Translations under genes and position numbers: made by a program
Part shown: piece by piece, positions 12,046 through 23,940 of the stretch
Position numbering within the stretch: the stretch's first letter is position 1
Layout of the letters: every line of letters begins with the position of its first letter
Assembly (NCBI GenBank): GCA_963920765.1
Contig: OY987248.1
Span: forward strand, 10,326,539-10,390,538
Direction of reading: 5' to 3'
DNA: 64,000 nucleotides
Source of the DNA: Ulota crispa
Taxonomy: Eukaryota; Streptophyta; Bryopsida; Orthotrichales; Orthotrichaceae
Notes under the pieces: generated by a model
What the model was told of the DNA's origin: nothing
Seen by the model: only the letters and a program-made list of their open reading frames with translations
Databases searched by the model: none

Positions 12046-13530
12046 TCAATGCCGAGAGAGGAGCCTTGCCTCTGAGTCGTCAGTCTCCACGGGCGATGTG
12101 GAACCAGAATCATCAGCCACTGGCAAGATATCTGCTTTTGAAGGAGCATCCATAAAGTCCACCCATCCGTTGGCCTTGACGTACTTGAGAAACGGATAGG
12201 TCAGGAAACCAAGAATCAAAAGCCCAACGCTTACGACGACGGTTTTCCACGATGCATAACACATCACTAGAATTAAAAGCCCTGTCGCTGGTACTGACAT
12301 CACAGTGACACCGACAGTGCCGAGCGGTACACGGTAGGGCCGCACTAACTCGGGTTGCGACCACCGCAACCACACAAACGCAGCAAACTCAAGAAGCATG
12401 CCGATGCAATACAAAAAGTTAAGGAACTCCACAATCTCTTGAAAGCTCATCCAGGAGAGGAAAATCACTCCCGAAGCTGAACAGAGGATTCCCAGGATTG
12501 GCGTCCCATACTTGGACCGCTTGGCGAACACCTTGGGCAGCATTCCCATCTCTCCCATTCCCAAAAGCTGAAACGAGTCGCTACTCATTTCAGCTTCAAA
12601 CAAGCCCATGTTTGACAACAGAGCCGCAGCTTCAATCCACCACTTAAGGAACGACCCCCCAATCGCTAGCGCAACATCTGCAAAGTATCCATCCTCCCAC
12701 TTGGAGTCGTCTCCCTTCGTAGCTCCAGTGCCAGCCAGCAAAGGCACCACATAACTCACAATCACTAACAAAACTGCCCACATCAGAGCCTTTGGAAAAG
12801 TCTCCTGCGGCTTGTCCACTTCGCCTGCCAATGTGCTTGCGGAATCCCAATAATTCAAGTTCCAAAACAGAGTGTTGAAATACGTCCGCCAGTTTACCTT
12901 GCTGAAGTTTACAACCGTCCATCTCCGTGGCCGGATCTTAGGTATTGACATCAGGGTCAACACGAGAAATGGCAAAAGAGAGAACCCTGTAAGAACCACC
13001 GCCGTGATGCCGACAATCGTCAATCCTCTGTAATTGAGATACGTCAGCAAAAATGTGATCACTAGCAGGGCGACCATACGTGTCGGTCCATCAGAAAATA
13101 TAGGCACGGCACGCTTGAAATAGTCCAGAAACAGCACAGGGTACAGCGCATTGTCTGCAACGCCGCTGATCCACTTGCACCACCCCTCTTGAAAGCCCCA
13201 AAAGTCTCCGAATGCGGCGCTGATCCACAACACGTATCCTCCGTTCTCTGGAAACGCCGTGGCGAGCTCCGCAGTTATCAGAGCCTCCGGAATGCTCCAA
13301 ATGAAGGGGAACACCAAAAAGCCGAGGATGGCGAGCAGAGGTCCTCCTGCTTGAACTGAATCTTCCACCCCGAAGGGACCACCGGAAACTTCGTAAAAAA
13401 TGAGTGCTACCAGAGGCAGCAATCCCAGCTTCGGCCCATTCTTCTTCCCATGCGGGTCACTGATCATCAGCTTGGGAGTCGAGGGTGACTCGGACCTTAC
13501 CTCCCGCAGTGTCAGAGGAGAGTCCCCCAT
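12046..13530 (-). CDS. Polyamine/amino-acid permease of the PUT (LAT-like) family
   Basis: Single-exon gene of 494 aa, starting at the ATG at 13530 (MGDSPLTL). The frame extends upstream only to a GTG. A hydrophilic N-terminus of about 33 residues is followed by the first membrane helix with the APC signature EVSGGPFG (about residues 47-54). About twelve hydrophobic segments can be counted, with loops such as NYWDSASTLAGEVDKP and VRPYRVPLG that are typical of plant polyamine uptake transporters. The tail is short, acidic and Ser-rich. Family members are proton-coupled importers of polyamines (and of paraquat in Arabidopsis) in the plasma membrane, Golgi or ER. Substrate and membrane are inferred from the family. 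Length is normal for the family and no defects are visible. Confidence 0.93.
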   Translation of the reverse strand: MGDSPLTLREVRSESPSTPKLMISDPHGKKNGPKLGLLPLVALIFYEVSGGPFGVEDSVQAGGPLLAILGFLVFPFIWSIPEALITAELATAFPENGGYVLWISAAFGDFWGFQEGWCKWISGVADNALYPVLFLDYFKRAVPIFSDGPTRMVALLVITFLLTYLNYRGLTIVGITAVVLTGFSLLPFLVLTLMSIPKIRPRRWTVVNFSKVNWRTYFNTLFWNLNYWDSASTLAGEVDKPQETFPKALMWAVLLVIVSYVVPLLAGTGATKGDDSKWEDGYFADVALAIGGSFLKWWIEAAALLSNMGLFEAEMSSDSFQLLGMGEMGMLPKVFAKRSKYGTPILGILCSASGVIFLSWMSFQEIVEFLNFLYCIGMLLEFAAFVWLRWSQPELVRPYRVPLGTVGVTVMSVPATGLLILVMCYASWKTVVVSVGLLILGFLTYPFLKYVKANGWVDFMDAPSKADILPVADDSGSTSPVETDDSEARLLSRH

Positions 13531-14615
13531 TGAGAATATGCGCCTGTGTACGCCGCATGGGAGAGCAGCAGAGCGTAACCCTAGCTCCACCCCCTCTTCT
13601 ACTTGCGTCTCCGTGTTGATGCTAGCTCTTCCCCATGGCTCCCTCCCTCCTTCCCTCCCTCCAAAAAGACGCCTTTTCTTTGTGCTATTAAAGATTTCGA
13701 GATAGATAACCTACAAAGCACAACACCGGGCGGTCATCAGACACGCAAACGCCATACCAATTGTTAAAATCACAACACATTCTCTCTAGCATCGAAACCC
13801 TAATATTCGCCCTTCCTGCGATATACATCTACAGCTGTTGCTGAATGCGAAATCCAAAACCACATCACGATCTGGACCTCAAATCCGACGCCCGTTCACA
13901 GCAAGGCGACATCGACAAAGAAAGAGTCAAAGATAAAAAACAACACTTTCTATGCACAGATCGCGTCATGCAAAACAACCCTAACAAGCACTCTTTCAAC
14001 AACACACGACATACAAAACATCTCAAACAAATTCAAATTCGAGATTTAAGAGACGTAAACAGGGAGCTACAAGGTTTAGCTCCTTACCACACTGGACCAG
14101 AAGAGCGGGGCAATTTCAAAAAAAGAAACTGCGATCGAACAATTGCTCAAAGCCGTATCGCAGGCAAACGGGAAGCGATGCAAAGAGATCCGGCTGGTGG
14201 AGGATCATAGTGATCTGGAAATGGCAGATGAAAGGACCGTGAACGCCCCTGCACTAAAACCCTAAAGAGCGCAACAGAATCTGCAAGAGAGCTTACATGG
14301 ATTGAATGAGGGAGAAAGATACCTCCAAATCCTCCGAAGGCTCCGAGGGCGAGACGGGCAAACGCGATCACGGTGGAATACCTGGTCACCCGGGGCGTTG
14401 CAAAGAAGCGTGGGCTACAAAATCGGAGAATTCGATCCCACAGGAACCACGTGTCCGTCGCTCACATTATACCCTGCTCACGTGCAATTGATGACGGACG
14501 GAGCCTATGACCATATGGTCAAACTTTAAAATCTTTCCACATGCACGATTCATTTTGTATTCTAATTTTGTGTGAAGTATTTTGTTTTATTTTTGAGGGA
14601 GGAAGTTGATAACTT
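13531..14615 (-). other. Leader and promoter region of the polyamine transporter
   Basis: A GC-richer stretch upstream of the transporter. On the minus strand a GGAG|GTATCT donor-like site near 14330 suggests a leader intron, though this is not certain. Short ORFs here are overlapping and unconvincing. Confidence 0.35.
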
Positions 14616-14863
14616 TTAACACCCGAGCGCCCAACACAAGTTCATTCAAATTAAAACCCTTTGGAACTCATTCCAATGAAACTGTTACCCAAAAGAGATT
14701 CACAAAAATTGACCGTACCAATTGGTAGTGAACATAGGCCCGGAGCTCCAAGGAAAAAAACACATCCTTTCACCATACCATTGAAAAGATTATAATGGTC
14801 AAAAAAGGAAATTTTTCAAAACCGAGAGGCCATATTTTCGTCCCTTGGGCGCTCAAGGGTTAA
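14616..14863. mobile_element. Short TTAA-family element (248 bp)
   Basis: Left end TTAACACCCGAGCGCCCAAC and right end CTTGGGCGCTCAAGGGTTAA are close inverses. Its right TTAA (14860-14863) is also the left TTAA of the next element. Confidence 0.7.
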
Positions 14864-15406
14864 CCCCATAGTGTCCAAGGCTACTTTTCTTGTTTTAAAG
14901 AAGGCAATTTGGAAGTTTTTGAATTGTAGTTGTACAATGAAATAAAATTAGAGTTAAAGAATCTTGAAATCAAGGCATCTAGATGGTGCTGCCCAATTCT
15001 AAAGAAGTCACTTGGCTGTTAAAATATGTGTACGTGATTGAACATGGATGACTCTTTGTAATTACTTTGTAATTTCATACCCTTGATTATAAATCACCTT
15101 TTTTATACATTAATTACTTATCATAGTTGTCCCAAAGATGACCAACTATAATAAACCACACATCCTTGTGATATAATGTATATTCTTATTATTTCCAATA
15201 CTTGCCGCATCTTACACCAACAAAGGGCCATTCACACTATGTACCAATCCCAAAATCTACAAGTTCTAAATTCAACAACATACCCCAACTAAAATGTTGG
15301 GTAGTCAAGAACAAAACTCAAATTTTCAAAAAATGCATGGATTTTTTATGTATGAACAAATTGTTGAGACTTGACTCCCAAATTGAGTTTGTTTTCTTGC
15401 TGAGTG

Positions 15407-15476
15407 AAAATTTCCACAATCTTAGCTCCAAGATTTTCAAAAAATTTCCACAATCTTAGCTCCAAGATTTTCAAAA
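15407..15476. repeat. Tandem duplication, 34-bp unit, two copies
   Basis: The unit containing TTCCACAATCTTAGCTCC is repeated once with a period of 34 bp. Confidence 0.85.
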
Positions 15477-15558
15477 GATGTTTCTATGTAAACATTTCCA
15501 AGTGACCCAAGACTTGTAACTTGGGATACGATATGAAGCTATACAATTTTGAAAATTG

Positions 15559-15640
15559 ACTTGGAACTTGGGAACTTGGAACTCAAAATTTGGAACTTGG
15601 AACACAAATCTTGGAACTTGGAACACCTTGGAACTTGAAC
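15559..15640. repeat. Degenerate TTGGAAC short tandem repeat
   Basis: CTTGGAACTTGG-type units are repeated with small interruptions. A similar ACTTGGG repeat is found at 49368-49460. Confidence 0.75.
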
Positions 15641-16085
15641 ATAGTGCAAACTGCCCATAAGTTTCTCCTACTGTATGGCTTCAAAGTGTTGTGTGGAAAT
15701 GGTTCATTGGCCATTCACAAGTGTACATTGTACAAGAGTGTACAGAATTGTTGTTTGTGTTGTCACATATAGTCCTGCCATTGGTGGAGCAGGATTTACT
15801 GTGTTGTGTGTTCTATGCCAAAGTGTAGGACCAATTACTTGAGCTAGTTTACGTACCCGTTGTACCAACGGAGGCAATAAAAATATCCTTGCAGTAACAA
15901 TATATATGTACACCAAGTCCCTTCCATGAGGTACTCTGAGGGGTGGTTTAGACTTTAGACTAAACTTACGTCCCCTACTCATCTCTGCAAGTCCCACTTG
16001 AAGGCCAAATCCCAGCTTTGTTGGGTTATTAACTCCCAAAAATGCAATTTGTCTCCAATAGGAACAATGGGCTTTTAGGGGTTAA

Positions 16086-17005
16086 GAATAAAATGGTTAC
16101 TAAAGAAATTCATGAACTTATAATCCAAAAATAGGACTTGGTCTATATGTTGGGTCAAACAAAACAATTGATCCAAACCTTGTGCAAAGTCTTGCCTTCT
16201 TGGCACTAGTCAAAACTTTCAAAGAGTGTTGATGTGTAAATAAAATGTAATGAATTGGGATGTGAGATTTGGGACATAAGTTAGTGTCAATTGTGAAGTC
16301 TTGACTTTCAATTATCAACCAATAAAATCTTGGGTTTCCACAAAAATGTGGAATGTGAAACATAGTATGAATTGACCTTGATTTTCTTATTTGTGCAAAT
16401 TGAGACTACTTGTCTAGCCTTTCAATTAATAAATGTTGAAGTATTATTATGTTTTAGCTGACTTTTTTAACAAAAAGAAATCCATAGATTATGATATAAG
16501 TTTTTCACTTCACTAATAGGATAAACCTAAGTAGCCCAAAAGTCAACATCACATTGCTTTACAGAATATTAAAATTAACTATAAAAAAGAAAATCCACCT
16601 TAACTAGAAGAACGCGTTTTATAATTCTATTAAATTAACAATATACTACAATTAAGTTATATTAAAAGGATTAAAAAATTTACCGATAGGGATAACAAAG
16701 TTTTTTGTTATAATGTATTATCTTAAAAACTCATATAGTAAATGCGTTTATTATCCAATGGTAATATTTTGAAACCCCCACGTACAAGTTACATAAGTTG
16801 AGTGTTCAATCAGAATTTTGCTTGGATGATATTGGTAAGATGATGGCTATTTTGTAAGAGTAGTTGTGATTAGATGATTTTCTCGTGAGGTATCATTTTT
16901 TATAGTAAAATTTTCAATGCTAAATAAAGTAAGTTGAATTTTGATTCCTTTTCTAGTGGACAAATTTGACTGTAGTTGGTGATAATTAGAACCTTAGGAG
17001 TTAAA
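16086..17005. other. AT-rich spacer
   Basis: Nothing recognisable on either strand. Confidence 0.4.
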
Positions 17006-17125
17006 GGTATGTTCACACTTGGTGTTAAAAGGGTAGTAGCAAGAGAAAATTAGATGTATTTGGACACATCTTTAGACTACATTCATATTGTTAATATCCC
17101 TCCTAACACCAAGTGTGAACATACC
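17006..17125. mobile_element. 120-bp inverted-repeat element
   Basis: The 22-bp end GGTATGTTCACACTTGGTG... at 17006-17027 is exactly repeated in inverse at 17104-17125, with a 76-bp centre. It is a small MITE; no clear target duplication was identified. Confidence 0.75.
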
Positions 17126-17397
17126 ATAAGTTGTATAAGGTTTGGTTTTATCTATCACAACGAAGGTAAGGGGCGCTTGTGTTGAGGTGCAGGATGTCTT
17201 AAAATCTTCTAAATTATGCTCACAAAAACTCAATTAAGTTAAATTGGAGTCCAATCCAACAACTACTCTCCCCAAGTCAACATGAACAAATATTTTTTAT
17301 TTTATTTTAACAAGCTGATTAAAATTTAAGAAACACCAACATCTAACCTCAAATCACAAGCCATGCATCCATATACTATTAAGATACATTAAAACAA

Positions 17398-17829
17398 GGG
17401 GAAATTACAAATAGGGGCATGGAAACGTAAAATATTACAAATAGGGGCACAGTTTCAAAATAATTATAAATAGGGGCGCAATTTCAAAAAAAACATAATT
17501 TTTTGTAATTTTTTTGCTTTGGGCATTGGTTGATTTAGACACATCACATTAAATGTTAACTAATTTCTAAAAAACTTAAAGGTCTCTCCAAAATAAAGCC
17601 TAAAAAAGAATTTATGTAAAAAGAGATGGCAATTTTTGGAAAATTATGAATTTTTTGGAAGTTAGCTAACATTTTATGTGACATTTCTAAATCAACCAAT
17701 GTCCAAACCAAAAAAAATTACAAAAAAATCACAATTTTTTTGAAATAGTGCCCCTATTTGTAATAATTTTGAAACTGCGCCCCTATCTGTAATATTTTAT
17801 GTTTTCATGCCCCTATTTGTAATTTCCCC
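17398..17829. mobile_element. Mutator-like foldback MITE with 9-bp target duplication
   Basis: Begins GGGGAAATTACAAATAGGGG and ends with the inverse. Long inverted arms (over 150 bp each) carry three spaced copies of an AAATAGGGGC-type motif. The 9-bp direct repeat TTAAAACAA flanks it exactly (17389-17397 and 17830-17838), the hallmark of Mutator-like elements. No ORF of note. Confidence 0.88.
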
Positions 17830-17974
17830 TTAAAACAACCACTATGGTTACAATAAGAGAAACTATTCATGTTTGGTAAGTATTTTACTTTTTTTAACAC
17901 AATTTTGTAAGCTTCAATGATTTTTTATCCAGTATAAATCTTTTACTAAGAAAAGTATCTAAGTAATGTGTAGG

Positions 17975-18869
17975 GGGACAAATAGGCTCAAGCAAATGGG
18001 GTTTTGGGCAGGTACCTATGACCTGAATTTTTATCTTAATTTTTTGATTTTTTTTTCAAAAGATAGAAAAGACATTAGCTTTTGGAAATACAACTTTTAT
18101 TCCAATCTATGCACATGAGCAACTGTTATGCCCAAATAAGCACAAATTTGGTGAGTTTGGGCAACTAATTTTTTTATATAGTTTTTTCTCTCTCTCATAG
18201 ATTATATCTTTGTTTACATCTGAAGCTTTGATTCATTCCATTTGGACTAGTTATGAGAAAGTTATGGACAATCTTGGTTTTTGGGTAGTTTAAGCACCTT
18301 CTTGAAAAAATAACTTATAAAGTTCATTTTTGAATGCATATTTAACACTTTATCAAAAAAAATTGTTGAAAAATGTGAAGTTTGCTTGCTAGAACAATCT
18401 CACCATTGGGATTATTGTGTTTCAATTCCATTGTAGGGTTATTAACAATTTAAGTTTTTGTTCAATCTCATACCTTCTTTGACCTAATGTTATTTTCTTA
18501 AGAATGAAAATCCAATATTTTTTGTTTTGATTTTTTCTAAAAACTCTCAACTCAATTTCCCACCATAAAGATTTAAACTTCCAAACTCTGTGGTGCAAAA
18601 ATTTTAAGTCAAAAAAGCTCAAAGTCAAATAATCTAATCATGGAAGGTGCAAAAAAGTTTGTTTTTTACACTTCAAACAAAAATATCTTGCAATTTATGC
18701 AATCAAATTTTTTGATTTTTTTTTACACATTTTTACACTAGTCTAGTACAAGATCCTATGGTTAGATATACAGAAAGACCAACTTTTAATCTTTTTTACT
18801 CTTTGCCATAAAAATGACAATTTTGAGTGTCTTTTGACAAAATAAAGGTCACAATCCTTTAAGGGTTAA
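17975..18869. mobile_element. Decayed TTAA-family element
   Basis: The right end CCTTTAAGGGTTAA is intact at 18869. The interior shares the GGGCAGGTACCTATG and AAATGACAATTTTGAGTG stretches with the copies at 43734 and 47086. The left end has decayed and its position is approximate. Confidence 0.55.
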
Positions 18870-21800
18870 GATGTGGAGAATTGTATTCATTCTCAACCTC
18901 CTACTGACCAATAGTGCATGTTCTCAACAATTAGCAGAATGTAAATAAATTACCTTGCTTGCGTGAATTTTATATTTCATCCGTCTGCAATTCCACATGT
19001 TACTGATATTTGTGTTGATTTTGTTAGCCATGCTTTTGTATTGATTTTCAATTTCCTTTAAAAAAAAACCCATTTCAGAGAAAAAACAAGGCACGACCTT
19101 AGACTGGTATATGAAGTGGTTCGATATTCGATTAGGCCATGAACCATGGAATCTATTGCAATTTTATACGATTCAAAAAATAGATTTTCATTCAATTAAA
19201 ACTAATTTTTCCAATTCAAATAATCATGCAAAATTTTGTACTCATGGTCTATAAGAAATTAAGGCCAAGGCCCAAGCCTAGTTTGAAAATGGCCCAATTC
19301 ACAATCCATTGGGTCAATAATCATGTCATCAATTAAGCCAAATATTTGTCACGGATTTACAGTGGGAGTCAATATAAAGCCCTTGTGTCCAATTGATGTC
19401 TCAATTTGAAGATTACAAATTGGGCCTTAATCTTTGACTTGAGTTTTCAACTGTGGTGATTCTATTTTTTTGGTTTATATTTGATTTTGGTGTCAAAAAT
19501 TGCTGCAAAAGCAGCTATGTCATCAACAAAATAAATTGGGCAGACTCTTTATATAAAGCCCTCGATAAAGCCTTGGGATCTATTGGTTGACATAATTCTA
19601 GACTTTAAACAATTGTATTGGTTCATATTGGTGATTTTTAAATCAAGCCAATAATTGGGCTCCAATACCTTCATCTGTAAGTGATTTCTAGACACTCAAC
19701 CTTATCCTTTCATCTATAGTATTTGTGGACAGTAGTGTCAATGTTTGTTTGAGAATTATAAAACCTTTGAATTTGGGAGGTTTTGCACTATGGGCATTTG
19801 CACCCTTGGTTCTTTAAGTTGACTTGCTAAAGCTTACATCTATTTTTTAAGAGACCTCAAAATTCTTGTCTCCCACCCTTGCTCATCAAATGTACCCTAT
19901 AAATAGTCAATGGATCAATCACCAAGTGGAATTTTGGATAAAACTCACTAAAAAATGAATAATGATTTCAAGGGTCACTGCTTCACACATCAAGACTAAG
20001 TGACATAGGTATATAATGAGGGGCCTAGAGCACTTATTATTTATTTTTGGCAGTATCATATGCTTAGCATGTAAAAGCATCATCAGTGCAACACTCTAAG
20101 CGGCTCAAAAATCATATTACTATCTAAAGTTGGATCTTGTGATTATTATCATTAGAAGCACAAAAAAAAACTTTGAAAAAACACATTAACATTTTGAAGG
20201 GCCCATGCATTAAATACTCCCTTTTCATCCCAAAGTCTACTTAGTCCAATGTTTTATAGTATGGGTGGAGATGCACCAAACTTTTGCAAATGCTTTTGGG
20301 CAGCATTGATCTTTGGCCAGTGTAGGGACATGCCCTATTACCAAATGCATCCACTTGTGTGAATTATTATGCTTTTGAGCAAATTTCTATATATGCATAT
20401 TGACTCTCATTGCTTACACCTAAAGTTTGCCAAACTTTTGTTTTGGTCTCCTCAAGGACAAACTTCCATGTTGACTTGGAATTGGAAATGCAAAAACAAC
20501 GAACACTTTTAGAATGTAATTTTCTTTTTTCTTTTTGGATTTTTCAATTCTAAGTTTTTAATGGTAAAATTTTGATAAATTTTTGTAAATTGCAAAAATT
20601 AAAGTGTTGAACAATGTATGCATGGAAGTGCAACTCATTGGCAATAGAAGAATTGGCAAGCTTGCTTGCCATGATTTAGGAAAAAATTTGCATTTTAACG
20701 AGTTTTTATTGAGTTGATGTTCATTGGCAGCTTTGAATTTGTCTTGCAACAATAAGTCATGGTCATTTTGTAACCTTGTCATTATTAGTTTGCAACTTAC
20801 TATCACTCATATTGGAAATTGTAGTTATGCTTCAAATGGGGCATTTATTTATACTATTCAAAAGGTATTGTTGAAAACTTTCCAATTGTATATCATGCAT
20901 GCAATTTGGGCAAAAAAATTCATTGCAATTTTCTATAGCATTGATGATATCATGCTCTAAACACCATGTTAGAGATTTTTTTTGACAATATGGTAATCAT
21001 GTTCTTTCATTTGTTTTTTCCCTACTCAAAGTGAAGTGATATTTAAATTGGCTAAAATCTAGCATTTCCCAATTTCAACCAGATCTTCACAAGCATGGAC
21101 CGGTTATTTTTTGTGAAAATTCTAAAAATATACTCTAATATTCTATAATTAGATTTTTGGAAAAATTGTCCGATTTTTTATCCAGTAGTTTCATTGTCAA
21201 CCAATTTTTTTGCAATTTCAACCGGCTGACAATACACTAACAATTGGTCTTCTCCGATCATTGGTACCAACTCTAGTAAATTTCTTGAACCTTTGCCAAT
21301 TTAATTGGACACGGAAGTTTGTGTTTAGGGTAGTATTTTTGACTACATACAATTTGAATAACTACGTACAATTTGGATAATGAATAGCAACACATAGTTC
21401 TACTTTGTAAGCTAATTCATGCTTGGAGAGTTTAGTTTTAAAAGATGTTCATAGAAGTAGAGATAGATTGCCATGGCTGTAGAAATTCCAAATCTCCCTC
21501 TAAAATTAATTATATACTACATAATGTGTTCATTAGTACTTTGAACCACGTAATAATTTGTCCTACTTTGTAACTTGTATGTCATTTTTTTGCTCAAGCC
21601 CTAAATAGTTAAAAGAGTTTCTTCACTTCTTTGAAAATCTTCTCAATGCATTTGAACTTTGAATTTTTGAAAGTTGTTGCATTTTTTTGGTGACACAAGG
21701 CTTAGACAAAAATTAATGGCATGCAAATTATATACATGGAGAATTCCACTAATTTTAGTTATTTCAACTATTTTAATGGATCTACAACAAAAATGTCTTA

Positions 21801-22026
21801 TTTAATTGCACAAAATCTAATTACCAAGAAAATCTTTGCAGTTCTGTGTAGATGACTTTGATAATGTGTTTCAACCCTAAAATTTTGGATGTCCCTACTA
21901 ATAGAGAGATTATATATTAACAAAAATTCTCTCACCATTGAGACATTTTTGCAACGTATAAGACATTTTGATTGCCGCATTTATGCTTTCAAAATCACAT
22001 AAAAAACAATATAGTCAAAACCACCT
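18870..22026. other. AT-rich spacer, 3.2 kb
   Basis: No exon, RNA gene or clear terminal repeat pair was seen. Repeated GGCCCAA-type words occur near 19260-19450. The last part is the presumed promoter of the gene starting at 22027; no standard TATA box stands out against the AT-rich background. Confidence 0.35.
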
Positions 22027-22638
22027 ATGGATGAAAACAATGAAGTTGTAGAAGCTCATGTAGAAGAAGTCCTTACTACAAGCCCAATCTTCGATTTCAT
22101 TGTGAAGGATCAATGGGGTGAAGATGTACCAATAAGCAATTATAAAGGTAAAGTACTACTAATTGTCAACGTTGCATCTATTGGCACATTAACAAATCAA
22201 AATTATATAGAACTCACAACTCTTCACACAAAATATAGAAATCAACAGTTTGAGGTTTTGGCATTTCCATGCAACCAGTTTGGAGCAATGGAGAGTGAGG
22301 ACCTAGAGACTATCCAAGAATTTGCCACCACAAAGTTCAATGCAGAGTTTCCTATTTTTGATAAGGTAAACGTCAATGGTTCCCTTGAGTCACCACTTTG
22401 GAAGTATTTGAAATTACAAAAAAGCTGTGGTATTTTGGGAGATAATGTCAAGTGGAACTTCACAAAGTTTTTGGTGGACAAGCTTGGAAATGTTGTTGGT
22501 CGCTACGCTTGCACTATTGCCCCTTCCAAAATTGAGGCAGACATTCAAACATATATCAATGTTGAGGTGCTTGGTGAGGTTGAAGAAGTAGAACCTAAAC
22601 CTAAAGCTCCTCCACCAAAAGGAAAAGGAAAAAAGTAG
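22027..22638 (+). CDS. Glutathione-peroxidase-fold protein lacking the redox cysteines
   Basis: Intronless ORF of 203 aa with a clear GPX fold. Residues 41-60 hold GKVLLIVNVAS then TLTNQNY, residues 80-86 FPCNQFG, residues 108-115 FPIFDKVN and residues 143-160 WNFTKFLVDK...VVGRY. In active plant enzymes the motif is NVAS-x-C-G; here the peroxidatic position (53) is Gly. The resolving Cys in the FACT-R motif is Thr (101). Cys82, Gln84, Trp143 and Asn144 are kept. The N-terminus is acidic, and the C-terminus adds a Glu/Pro/Lys tail (KAPPPKGKGKK). Plant GPX genes normally have several introns, so this is probably a retrocopy. The intact frame suggests constraint, but peroxidase activity by the usual thiol mechanism is unlikely. 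Confidence 0.85.
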   Translation: MDENNEVVEAHVEEVLTTSPIFDFIVKDQWGEDVPISNYKGKVLLIVNVASIGTLTNQNYIELTTLHTKYRNQQFEVLAFPCNQFGAMESEDLETIQEFATTKFNAEFPIFDKVNVNGSLESPLWKYLKLQKSCGILGDNVKWNFTKFLVDKLGNVVGRYACTIAPSKIEADIQTYINVEVLGEVEEVEPKPKAPPPKGKGKK

Positions 22639-22957
22639 TTGAAATAGTAGCTACATTTGCTATCGATGGCTTACAATTTTGAAAGTATGTTTTTGTGTTA
22701 TTACTTGTACTTGATGCTTCTACATATTTGAGTCTTTTTTGCTCTTTTTTTTGCTATTATCAAGAAATAATCAAGAGTTGATGGATTGTCATCCATTGCT
22801 TACTTGTTTTGCTTATTCATGCATATTGAGATAGCAAACATTTTATTTAATTGTAATTGCACTTAAGAATTTAGCATCTTCTAACAAAGTATTGAAGAAC
22901 TTTTCATTCATCCTTACATATAATGCAAATTGCTCTTTTATATATATATAGAGAGAG
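22639..22957. other. 3' flank of the GPX-like gene
   Basis: AT-rich; presumably contains the 3' untranslated region. No feature recognised. Confidence 0.4.
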
Positions 22958-23365
22958 GGAATTACTAAATTGACACCCTAAATTGCTAACGGGACACCCC
23001 CTTTGAGCATGAAAATTGATAATTTAGTGCTATTTTTGATTTATTAAGTGGTCCATCATTCATTCAATCACAACGTTATCACCTCCTTGAAAGAAAACAT
23101 GACAAACACAAAAAATAAAATTGAAATATTATTGCACCAATGCTATTTTTTTTTATATATTTTTGCTTTAGGTAACTCAAAAGTCCTATATTTTTAGTTT
23201 GAAATTTAAGCACACCTTTTTTTTAAGTATAACCTTAGAATGATAAAGGAGAAACAAATCTTTTGATCCAAATTAAAAAATCAACAAAATCAACATCAAA
23301 AATCACGTTTTCATGCTCTAAGGGGGTGCCCCGTTAGCAATTTAGGGTGTCGCTATAGTAATTCC
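22958..23365. mobile_element. Inverted-repeat MITE of about 408 bp
   Basis: GGAATTACTA...GACACCCTAAATTGC at the left and its near inverse at the right, with about 58 bp of matching arms including GGGACACCCC. It borders the TA repeat at 23366-23402, which may have been its insertion site or grown from it. Confidence 0.75.

Positions 23366-23402
<37 letters not shown>
23366..23402. repeat. (TA)n microsatellite
   Basis: A run of TA dinucleotides of about 17 units starting after a GTA. It directly abuts the MITE at 22958-23365. Confidence 0.9.
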
Positions 23403-23406
<4 letters not shown>

Positions 23407-23940
23407 TTTGTCACAAACTTCTATGAATTAAAATCTTTTGTACTTTTCAATAAAAAAATGAAATTTGTTTGTAATGAAAATATGTATGAAAAAAAGTAAC
23501 TCTAAGATTTACAAGCCATATTGCATTTTTTGATGGTTTTAAACATTATCAAAATTGAACAAAAGCTTGAGAGTTATATCAATAGAAAGCTCAAGATTCA
23601 AATTTAGTTATTGTCTAAAATGTTCATTATTGCAACGCCTAGTCTAGTGTTACAAATCCACTTAATTCTAACTATTCTAACAAACAAATGAAGCCTCATA
23701 ATTGTGCAAAGATTTACCTAAATTTCTTCAACCATCTTGATACAAAATTATCAAAATGATCTTTCAACTAAGGTACTTCACACCTTTGTCCAAATTTTCT
23801 ATGCTTGGATGTCCTTTGAGTGATGTTCTTTCTCTTTGAATGTATACTATGTTGAGGTGAAAACTTAAAATGACTAGGTATCTCTTCCAAATTTTCAAAA
23901 TAATTCAAATAGGGAAACAAAATTGTAATCTACCAATGTG

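Larger units (their letters stand above)
14860..16085. mobile_element. TTAA-family element of about 1.2 kb
   Basis: Left end TTAACCCCATAGTGTCCAAG and right end GGGCTTTTAGGGGTTAA. Read inward, the right end closely matches the left end of the element at 44874 (CCCATTGTTC then GGAGAC), which ties the two together. The interior holds tandem duplications and no credible gene. Confidence 0.6.

Noticed and set aside
20724..20960. 78-codon plus-strand frame in AT-rich spacer
   Set aside because: No ATG at the start, composition follows the AT-rich background, and no homology recognised.
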